A model generated the notes under the pieces. That model was not told the DNA's origin. It worked only from the letters and a program-made list of their open reading frames with translations, and ran no database searches. A stretch of DNA of 64,000 nucleotides from Litoreibacter meonggei (GTDB lineage Bacteria > Pseudomonadota > Alphaproteobacteria > Rhodobacterales > Rhodobacteraceae), in the NCBI RefSeq assembly GCF_003663885.1, contig NZ_RCCE01000008.1, forward strand, positions 1 through 64,000, read 5' to 3'. The translations under genes were made by a program, and so were the position numbers. Positions 18,139-24,948 of this stretch are shown one piece after another. Numbering within the stretch: position 1 is the stretch's first letter; each line of letters starts with the position of its first letter.

Positions 18139-20154
18139 TTAGCGGAACACGCCAGTGCTCAGCTTGGTGATACGCTTTTTTGTTGTCCCCGTTGCCGCGG
18201 CTGCGGGCTTCGAGATTCTGCGCACTGTTCTCTTTTTCGTCGTTGTTTTCTTCGGAGCGGCTTTCTTTACTGCTTTTCTCGCTGTGGTCTTTTTCACCGA
18301 CGGCTTGGCGCGCGCGACTTGAACCTGACATACCACTTTGCCCTCAGACTTCAGTTGACGCAGCAGCGGCAAGCTGGGCTCAAGGCTTTCGGGCACGATA
18401 CGTTTGTTCAAGAAGTAGCTGGTGAGGGACCGTCGGGAACCGTTGCCCCAATCGCCATCAATGCGCATCCGGTAACAGCCAAGACGCGACAGCTCTGTTT
18501 GGACGTTGGAGGCCAACTCTTCGGGGTCAATTTCCGGCAGAACAGGCTGCTCAACCCCCGGTTCGGTTGGTATGCTTAGTTCTTCAAGCAACGATGGGTC
18601 GATGCTAGCTAGAATGGCGCGACTTTCATCCGAGTCAGGCAACACTTCACGACCCGTCACGGTCGGGGCTTCGAAGATCGACGGTGGCAAACTGCGGGTT
18701 GACGACGTCAAAGCCGCAACGCGGACAATCTCGCCCTGCGCGCGCGCAGCGATTGCCGTTCCCGCACGTTCCAGCGCGGTGGCGCGTCCGGAATTGGCAG
18801 TCGCTGACAGTGCCCCGCCACCGGTCGAGGCTGACAACGCGCCGCTAGCCGAGGCAATAGCCGCCGATCCGCTTGGGCTTGAGGCTTCCAGATTCTGAAT
18901 ATCGACCGAGCCGTCCGCAGTCGCCGCAGGCGCGGAGCCAGGTAAAAACGTGTCGATGGTCTGGCGGTTTAGCGTGTTGCTTGGCGCCTGCTCAAGCGAC
19001 GCCAGTTCAATAACGACCGGCCCTACATTTTCGGCAAATCCGCTCGTGGCCTGAGCCGTTTCCGATGTTTTGACCACATCTGGCACAGTGAAGATCAGGC
19101 CTGCGTCGTCCACGATTGCGACGTCTTCGGGGCGAATAGCCTCAGTGATCTCGACCGACGTGGCGGGCACTTCCTTAGGCAAGCTTGCGGGGATCGGCGC
19201 CGCGAAGATCAGAGAGTTTTCGTCCGCCACCGCCAGTTCCAGACTTTCACCTTCAATCAATTCAGCGGGGGCGTCGACGGCGATACCGCTTTCGGCCAGC
19301 AAGGCCAAGAACCGCTCGCGACCTTTGGGGTCAAGCTGGGCCAGCATCTCGTAGTCAGCGGCGGTAAGTGTTGGCGCATTTTCATATTCCGGCTGAAAAT
19401 AAAACTGCGCCCGTAACGACGATTGATCCCACGGGGTTTGCCGGCGCAAGGTCCGTTCCTCAACCTCGTTACGCACGCGGATCATCATGTCAGATATCGA
19501 AATCGACGGCGTCTCGAGATGGTTCAGCAGCGCCGTGGTAAATGGGCTATTATCGCCCTGCCCATCAAAAGTCACGGCTCCCGGCTCCGTGGCAAACGCA
19601 ACGAATGTGCCAATCCCGGTGTTTAACCGAGCCAGACCACCACCGTTCGCCGTCATGTTTTGCGGCAACGGGCTGTCCCGACAGGCATCAAGGAAAATCA
19701 GCGTCTGGCGATTGCGCGCTTGCAGGCGCTTGATGATGCCATCGAGGCTCCAAGTTTCGTCGAAAATCGCCTGACGCGATTTTAGCTGCGCGTTGACCGG
19801 AACCAGATAATTGGCCCCTTCCAGCTGGAATGCATGACCAGAGTAATAGAATAGCGTCGTTTCCGCTGTTTCCGCCCGCTTCACGAAATCATCAAGCTTC
19901 AACCAGAACTGGTCGGACGTCGCATCGGTGAGCAATGTCACTTCGAAGCCTAGAGCGGACAAGGTTTCGCCAACCGCAGTTGCATCGTTTTGGGGGTTCT
20001 TCAGCTTGGGAATAGCCTCGTAGGTCGAGTTTCCGATGATCAACGCTAAACGGTCTTGCGCAAACACCGGTCCTGCAAGCCAAAAGGCCGCGATCACCGC
20101 AATGGCAATCAAACGCTCAAATAAAAATCCTACCTTCGTAAAAACATGCGCCAT
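18139..20154 (-). CDS. Secreted caspase-like (peptidase C14) protein
   Basis: A protein of about 671 residues with a signal peptide ending VFA near residue 32. A caspase p20-type domain (33-270) carries the catalytic histidine in YYSGHA (H107) and the catalytic cysteine in DACRDSP (C158). A long low-complexity region follows. A domain near 565-625 (LGCYRMRIDGDWGNGSRRSL) resembles peptidoglycan-binding or SPOR-like modules. The very basic C-terminal tail is rich in KK, TTK and AAK. The substrate is unknown. The ATG at 20154 is chosen over 20181 because it directly precedes the signal peptide; neither has an ideal ribosome binding site. Its position between T6SS halves suggests an envelope role. 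Confidence 0.85.
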   Translation of the reverse strand: MAHVFTKVGFLFERLIAIAVIAAFWLAGPVFAQDRLALIIGNSTYEAIPKLKNPQNDATAVGETLSALGFEVTLLTDATSDQFWLKLDDFVKRAETAETTLFYYSGHAFQLEGANYLVPVNAQLKSRQAIFDETWSLDGIIKRLQARNRQTLIFLDACRDSPLPQNMTANGGGLARLNTGIGTFVAFATEPGAVTFDGQGDNSPFTTALLNHLETPSISISDMMIRVRNEVEERTLRRQTPWDQSSLRAQFYFQPEYENAPTLTAADYEMLAQLDPKGRERFLALLAESGIAVDAPAELIEGESLELAVADENSLIFAAPIPASLPKEVPATSVEITEAIRPEDVAIVDDAGLIFTVPDVVKTSETAQATSGFAENVGPVVIELASLEQAPSNTLNRQTIDTFLPGSAPAATADGSVDIQNLEASSPSGSAAIASASGALSASTGGGALSATANSGRATALERAGTAIAARAQGEIVRVAALTSSTRSLPPSIFEAPTVTGREVLPDSDESRAILASIDPSLLEELSIPTEPGVEQPVLPEIDPEELASNVQTELSRLGCYRMRIDGDWGNGSRRSLTSYFLNKRIVPESLEPSLPLLRQLKSEGKVVCQVQVARAKPSVKKTTARKAVKKAAPKKTTTKKRTVRRISKPAAAATGTTKKRITKLSTGVFR

Positions 20155-20271
20155 AGATTTTTGGCAATCTGCTCCATTCAAGACCGTTACCCAAGTCTAG
20201 CCCAAAACCAACCTGACGAGCGAGTCACAAGTTCGGAAAATGCACCAGAATTGATCAAGGCCGAACGGCAA

Positions 20272-20718
20272 CTAGTTGGGCGGCGCAAGGAAAAGGGACC
20301 AGCGTTGGGTCTTCTCGGTGTCCACTTCGATGAAACGCGCTTGAATATGCCCGCGCGACCAACAGCTTGATATTCCACGGATTGTGAATCGTTTGGCCTC
20401 GATGCACATGGTCGTTGTCCCGTTAAGAATCGGTTTGCCAAAGACGTCTTGGGCATAGACATAGATATACCGGCTTTCCAGCTCGTCGCGGATTACGTTG
20501 GCGCATTGGTTGGTCCCGATGGTCCACCAGCCTTCAGTCTGAAACGCGCCGTCAACGTCATGCCCGATAGCTACATTCACGACATCGAAGCTCTGATTGC
20601 AAATCGCAAACTCGGCATGCGCTGCGTTTGTGCCAAGCGCAATTCCGCCCACCCAAATCGAGATCAGCGCTGCAACGCAGCGAATTGGGTAACTCAATGA
20701 AGTGGTGGAAGGTTTCAT
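20272..20718 (-). CDS. DUF1036 secreted protein
   Basis: A 148-residue protein with a signal peptide or membrane anchor (about residues 12-35, ending AHA), followed by a DUF1036 domain: FAICNQSFDVVNVAIGHD, TEGWWTIGTNQCANV and YIYVYAQD are its hallmarks. Four cysteines after the signal suggest two disulfides. DUF1036 proteins are widespread in Alphaproteobacteria and of unknown function. It is transcribed divergently from the 20860 gene and lies 117 bp upstream of the caspase-like gene. Confidence 0.85.
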   Translation of the reverse strand: MKPSTTSLSYPIRCVAALISIWVGGIALGTNAAHAEFAICNQSFDVVNVAIGHDVDGAFQTEGWWTIGTNQCANVIRDELESRYIYVYAQDVFGKPILNGTTTMCIEAKRFTIRGISSCWSRGHIQARFIEVDTEKTQRWSLFLAPPN

Positions 20719-20789
20719 ACATCGTAAGCTAATGTCCTTTATCCAAAAGCTAAAGAGACGGTCGCGGTTTTCAGTTTTTCTTGAAAAAC

Positions 20790-20818
20790 TAGAAAAATTG
20801 GGTCATTTCTGTTATACT
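20790..20818 (+). promoter_or_regulatory. Candidate promoter for the 20860 gene
   Basis: TAGAAA (20790-20795) and TATACT (20813-20818) are 17 bases apart, with the -10 box matching 5 of 6 consensus bases. The region just upstream is AT-rich and contains overlapping short dyads (AGTTTTT/AAAAACT and TTTTTCT/AGAAAAA), in the divergent gap with the DUF1036 gene. Confidence 0.45.
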
Positions 20819-20859
20819 CTTGCCATAGCTGGGGAGAGATTTTTTGGAGAAATTTTATT

Positions 20860-21540
20860 ATGTCGTTCAAGAAGCTCCTTAGCACGGGCGCATGCATGGT
20901 CATAATCGGTATTTCAGCCGGTACGTCCTACGGCCTGTTTCAACGCCTGACCGAGCAAGTCGCCACTCCGGCTCTTGCCCAAACACTCCCTACAAAACCG
21001 CTAGCGGTGTCTGAAACTGCGGAGCAGTCGCGGTTTGTAGCTGCTGGCGTCACCATGTGGACACCACAAGAAAAGTCAAATGTTCCGACACCAATGATCG
21101 TCTTACCTACAGGCACCGACCAACCTGAGCCACCTCTCCTGCGCTATGCGCCGATCGCTACCAATGACGCGACAAGCGTTACCCCGACGTTGCTGCTCTT
21201 TGCCCATATCGAAGACGCCGTCATTTTAGACGCGCGCCCGCGTGCCATCGCATTGCCAAAACCAACCGCGGAAGCCCGCCCAGTTGCGCGCGACGTCGTT
21301 GTCGCCTCGGCGCCACATAATATAACCACACCGGGAACGCTACGCCGCTTTCGCGGACAGAATACTGGTAAGAACAGCACGTCGAGCAGCGATCAAGATG
21401 GGATATTCGAGAGAATCTTCACCCCGCAGACCGCACTCCAGCCGCTACAACTTCGCCGCCCAACGACCGCAGCGAGTGCCCGCACTGCGCAGCGTCTAGA
21501 CCGGTTTCGCAGCGTGTGGTCAACGGGCGTTTATCGCTAA
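20860..21540 (+). CDS. Hypothetical membrane-anchored protein
   Basis: A 226-residue protein not recognised as any family. The first 42 residues look like a signal peptide or signal anchor (hydrophobic ACMVIIGISAGTSYGLF, possible cleavage after ALA). The rest is proline-, threonine- and arginine-rich, without clear domains and probably extended. TTGGAG upstream of the ATG is a fair ribosome binding site. It is the first gene of the plus-strand run that leads into the ExbB/ExbD/TonB-like set. Confidence 0.7.
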   Translation: MSFKKLLSTGACMVIIGISAGTSYGLFQRLTEQVATPALAQTLPTKPLAVSETAEQSRFVAAGVTMWTPQEKSNVPTPMIVLPTGTDQPEPPLLRYAPIATNDATSVTPTLLLFAHIEDAVILDARPRAIALPKPTAEARPVARDVVVASAPHNITTPGTLRRFRGQNTGKNSTSSSDQDGIFERIFTPQTALQPLQLRRPTTAASARTAQRLDRFRSVWSTGVYR

Positions 21541-21681
21541 ATCAACACCTTCTAGGCAGTTTTGCCCTGAACACCCTCCGATCTGCCGTTGACAGACGGG
21601 CCGCTATGCGCCCTTCTAGTCACAACGACTTCGTGCCCTGCCACGGGGGATAGGCATAAATACTTCGGGGGAGACACTCGC

Positions 21682-22122
21682 GTGCGACAGCTAACCAAAT
21701 CCATTTTTAACGCAACCGCAATCGCTGCAACAACCGCTGTGCTGGCATCGGTCAATCCGGCGCTGGCGCAAAGCGGTAATTTTGCGCTGGAACTGAACAC
21801 CGCGACCGATATCGGTGACGGGTGCCAGCTCACTTACGTCGCCACCAATAACACCGGCATCGCCCTGATCGAGACCGCGTATCAGGTGGCCTTGTTCGAC
21901 GAAAATAGCCTTGTGACTGGTACTCTGGTGCTGGAGTTCGGCGCACTACCGGTGGGCAAAACTAAGGTTGTGCAGTTCAACCTCGCTGGCAAAAGTTGCG
22001 CGTCGATCTCGCGTATTCTGATCAATGACGTGTCCGCCTGTAAATCGGCTGACGGCGACCATGACTTCTGCATGTCAGGCCTGATCACCAATTCTCGTGG
22101 CGACATCCAGCTGGGCATCTGA
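21682..22122 (+). CDS. Hypothetical small periplasmic protein
   Basis: A 146-residue secreted protein starting at GTG 21682, with GGGGAG about 9 bases upstream. The N-terminus VRQLTKSIFNATAIA is a classic signal peptide ending ALAQ near residue 30. The mature part looks like a small beta-sandwich (NFALELNTATDIGDGCQLTYVATNNTG), with cysteine-containing stretches (GDGC, KSCASI, SACKSADGDHDFC) likely to form disulfides. An open frame extends upstream to 21589 but lacks a signal-like start and is rejected. It lies 59 bp before the exbB-like gene, so a role as periplasmic partner of that motor is plausible but unproven. Confidence 0.75.
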   Translation: MRQLTKSIFNATAIAATTAVLASVNPALAQSGNFALELNTATDIGDGCQLTYVATNNTGIALIETAYQVALFDENSLVTGTLVLEFGALPVGKTKVVQFNLAGKSCASISRILINDVSACKSADGDHDFCMSGLITNSRGDIQLGI

Positions 22123-22181
22123 TTTTGACCTAAAGACCCCCAGGCATTTGGTCCAATATTGCCGGGGGCGGAGCATCGCGC

Positions 22182-22826
22182 ATGAACGCCCCCGACTTTT
22201 CCTCGCTGAACCCGGTGACCATCGCGGTGTTCACAGCGCTGGCCGTTTTGTCCATGGTCGCAACCACCGTCACCCTTTACAAAATCGCGCAGTTCATGTC
22301 GCTTGGTGTCGGTCGTCGCAAACATGCAGAGGCTATCGTGTCCGACTGGCTGTCTGGCAAGTCGGACACCGCCCTACGCGAAGCCTCATCGCGCAAGACA
22401 ACCCTGTTACGGGTGTTGCAAGCTACCTTCTCAGGACTCCAAGCCCGCCCCGGAGATCAATCCTATGCCGAGGAGTTGGGCCGTCAAACCGCCCTGATCG
22501 AGCTGGCCGCAATGTCGCGGCGTATGCGCATTTTGGAAGCTGTCGTGCAAGCCGCCCCGATGTTGGGGCTGCTCGGAACTGTCATCGGAATGATCGACGC
22601 ATTTAGCAACCTCTCGCAGGCACAAGGTGCCGTAGACCCTGCCCTGCTGGCTGGCGGCATCTGGACCGCACTCACAACCACCGCCGTGGGCCTGGTGATT
22701 GCGCTGGTGTTTTACTTTGTCGCCATCTGGCTGGAGGGACGTATTGACCAAGAGCGCCACTCGATGGAAACGCTCATGTCAGCGGCCATATACGGGCGGG
22801 TGACTGGCACGTCCGGGCGCAGTTAA
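22182..22826 (+). CDS. MotA/TolQ/ExbB-type proton channel protein
   Basis: A 214-residue inner-membrane protein with three hydrophobic segments: near residues 9-30, 125-147 (ending GLLGTVIGMIDAF, the family hallmark) and 165-187. A cytoplasmic loop (AIVSDWLSGK...) separates the first two. ExbB/TolQ subunits form the pentameric proton channel that powers an ExbD/TonB or TolR/TolA rod. The absence of tolA, tolB and pal nearby argues against the housekeeping Tol system. It is followed by two exbD-like genes and a TonB-like gene with 9-bp or overlapping spacing, so all four form one operon. Confidence 0.93.
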   Translation: MNAPDFSSLNPVTIAVFTALAVLSMVATTVTLYKIAQFMSLGVGRRKHAEAIVSDWLSGKSDTALREASSRKTTLLRVLQATFSGLQARPGDQSYAEELGRQTALIELAAMSRRMRILEAVVQAAPMLGLLGTVIGMIDAFSNLSQAQGAVDPALLAGGIWTALTTTAVGLVIALVFYFVAIWLEGRIDQERHSMETLMSAAIYGRVTGTSGRS

Positions 22827-22835
22827 GGCTCCGCC

Positions 22836-23282
22836 ATGAGCATGATCCGCAGCCTTCCCCAGTCTAATCGGGCACGGCGTTATGGGTTTTCCTTCACGCC
22901 TTTGGCCGACGCCATGTTCCAGCTATTGGTGTTCTTCATGCTCACCTCGTCGTTGGCCCCATACTCTTTGATGACGCTCACGCCCGGTGCTGCGGGTAAC
23001 ATTCCCGCGGCAGGCGACGCGCCGGACGTGCCGCAAACAGCAACCAAAGAAGAACGCGTCGCGATTTGGTCCGTCGGTCGTGGCAGTTTGAGGGCTGGTG
23101 GTGAAAAAGTGGCGCTGGCTAACATCCATGATCTGGTTGATCCTTTGGTCGAGGCAGGCCTCGACCGTGTCGTGTTACTCACAGGCCGTTCCGCCACGGT
23201 GCAAGATATGGCCGCCGCCTTGGAAGCCCTGACACTCGCGCGCATTCCCACAGTTCAGGTCATTGCAGGCAGCGCCCAATGA
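22836..23282 (+). CDS. ExbD/TolR-type protein, first copy
   Basis: A 148-residue protein with a short cytoplasmic start, one membrane segment (residues 26-46: FTPLADAMFQLLVFFMLTSSL, containing the conserved aspartate of the proton path) and a periplasmic ExbD/TolR domain (LASIHDLVDPLVEAGLD-like region, VVLLTGRSATVQDMAAALE). It differs clearly from the second copy that follows, so the motor probably uses a heteromeric ExbD pair. It overlaps the next gene by 4 bases (ATGA). Confidence 0.9.
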   Translation: MSMIRSLPQSNRARRYGFSFTPLADAMFQLLVFFMLTSSLAPYSLMTLTPGAAGNIPAAGDAPDVPQTATKEERVAIWSVGRGSLRAGGEKVALANIHDLVDPLVEAGLDRVVLLTGRSATVQDMAAALEALTLARIPTVQVIAGSAQ

Positions 23283-23704
23283 CTCCGGAAAAGCGCAACA
23301 CGCTGCCTAAGGCTGCCCGCAAGATCCAGCTGGATTTCTCGCTAACAACCGTCAATATCGTGCTGCTGCTGATCTTCTTTTTCCTCGTATCAGGCTCACT
23401 GGTTGAAACCGAGGAGCTTACCGTCGATCTCGCCCAAACCACCGAACTTCCACTTGACCGGCTGCCCCGTCCACTTTTGCTAATGGATGTCGGCGACAAG
23501 CTTCAACTCAATGGCGATCTTGTCACGCCTGATAGCTTGCGGATCTCACTCAACCCCCTTCTGAACGCGGACACACCGCGTCTGCACATCCTCGCAGATC
23601 GCGATGTGCCAGCAGGCGCACTTGTGTCGTTGATCCAACGCGCAGATTTGCAGGGCATCGAAATCAAGCTGGTCACCTTGCGCCAGTTCAAGACAAAACC
23701 ATGA
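23279..23704 (+). CDS. ExbD/TolR-type protein, second copy
   Basis: A 141-residue protein with a membrane segment at about residues 18-40 (LDFSLTTVNIVLLLIFFFLVSGSLV). The position of the usual ExbD aspartate is occupied by an asparagine/threonine context (TTVNIV), whereas LDFS shortly before holds an aspartate. The periplasmic part (LHILADRDVPAGALVSLIQRADLQGIEIKLVTLRQ) is typical ExbD. Possible loss of the canonical aspartate suggests that only the first copy conducts protons. It overlaps the neighbouring genes by 4 bases on both sides. Confidence 0.88.
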   Translation: MTPEKRNTLPKAARKIQLDFSLTTVNIVLLLIFFFLVSGSLVETEELTVDLAQTTELPLDRLPRPLLLMDVGDKLQLNGDLVTPDSLRISLNPLLNADTPRLHILADRDVPAGALVSLIQRADLQGIEIKLVTLRQFKTKP

Positions 23705-24948
23705 GTTTAGGCGACACCGAAATCTGGGAGAGCCACGACGCCAACCCCTTGCTTTGGCTGACCGTGGCCGCCCTTGCTTTCGTCGCACATCTGGCTTTGT
23801 TGCAGGCCGGAATTGCCGCTTATCAGGCGCAAGTTTCTGGTGCATCAGACCCCGGACCCGAAACCAAGATATTCGCATCGGCGTTGCAGATTGCGGGGGA
23901 GGAAATTCGACCACCTCAGTTGGCGGCCGAGCGGGTCACGCCGACGGCACCCAGCCAGCCTACCTCGCAAACCCTGTCGGCCACGGTGGCCACCGCCCCT
24001 ACCTTACCCGCAGCGATTGCAGACATTGCGCCTGCTTCCAAACAGCCATTGAACCAACCGGGTGTGGCGCCGCTGCGAAACACACCCATGGCTCAGGCTG
24101 ACGTCGTTGCCAGTGGCGAGACCTTGGAAATTGCCACAATGGAGGTGCCAACGGTCACCGGAACCGAACCGGTGCTGGAGGTTGTCGCGGAGCCAGAACC
24201 GGTCGAAGCCCCAACCCCGCTGTCCCCCGTCGCCAACTCCCTTCCGCCACAACCCGGCACATTGACCAAGGAGAAATCCGGCGTTGCGTCCGCCAGCGTT
24301 CCGAACGAGTCGGCTGAGCAAGCGCAAGACATCTACAATTCAGTGCTGAATTTTCTGCGCAGCTTCGATGGCGGGCCTTGTTTTGCCGCCCTACCCGTTT
24401 TGGCTGAGGATGGCGCGTTTCGATTCGAGACCTTTGCCAATAGCCGTGCCGACTTGACCCGCTTCCGGCAGGCAATAGAGATTGAGACAGGGACCCTTCC
24501 CGGCACCGTGATGAAGCCCGTCAGCGACGCCCAATGTCAGGCATTGCCATTCGTTACCGCCGCCGCCCGCTATCCTGAATTCCAGCTCTACCTTGACCTT
24601 GTCACCCGCGACATTCCCAGCGGGGAGCTGCTGTCCGGCAAGCTTGGCAATACATCAGGCGGGTTCGTGTCTCTGCTGCTCATTGACGACGAAGGCGTGG
24701 TGCAAGACCTCGGGAGTTTCCTGAAATTCCGCGCGGGCTTTGCCGGTTTTGATATACCGATGACGCTGAAAGGGTCTCCCGTTGAGACGCAACAACTGCT
24801 TATGGCGCTGTCAACGCGGGCACGGTTGAAGACATTGCAGTCCCTGTCAGGGCAGCACGCAAAGGACTTCTTCCAGCGGCTTGCGGTAGAAATCCTGTTG
24901 CAAGGTGGCGGCGAGGACATGGCCCTCGTCGCATTCTCTGTGCGCTAG
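23701..24948 (+). CDS. TonB-like periplasm-spanning protein with PpkA-type C-terminal domain
   Basis: A 415-residue protein. A membrane segment at about 17-41 is followed by a long proline/alanine/threonine-rich stretch (70-205), the architecture of TonB or TolA. The C-terminal domain (210-415) is not a TonB domain. It aligns by eye with the last 205 residues of the kinase PpkA encoded convergently next door. Shared features are two equivalent cysteines (C227 and C279 here), the SDAQC/RDSQC stretch, the GELLSGKLGN/GDTLSGRLSG stretch, and the LSTRARL/VTTRSRL stretch. The LSGKLGN...GGFVSLLLIDDEG part recalls DUF4384. It is the last gene of the exbB-exbD-exbD operon. Its stop overlaps the stop of ppkA by 4 bases. 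Confidence 0.85.
   Translation: MSLGDTEIWESHDANPLLWLTVAALAFVAHLALLQAGIAAYQAQVSGASDPGPETKIFASALQIAGEEIRPPQLAAERVTPTAPSQPTSQTLSATVATAPTLPAAIADIAPASKQPLNQPGVAPLRNTPMAQADVVASGETLEIATMEVPTVTGTEPVLEVVAEPEPVEAPTPLSPVANSLPPQPGTLTKEKSGVASASVPNESAEQAQDIYNSVLNFLRSFDGGPCFAALPVLAEDGAFRFETFANSRADLTRFRQAIEIETGTLPGTVMKPVSDAQCQALPFVTAAARYPEFQLYLDLVTRDIPSGELLSGKLGNTSGGFVSLLLIDDEGVVQDLGSFLKFRAGFAGFDIPMTLKGSPVETQQLLMALSTRARLKTLQSLSGQHAKDFFQRLAVEILLQGGGEDMALVAFSVR

Noticed and set aside
22182-24948. Housekeeping Tol-Pal system
   Set aside because: Two ExbD-type genes, no tolB, pal or ybgC nearby, and a rod protein whose C-terminus matches PpkA rather than TolA.
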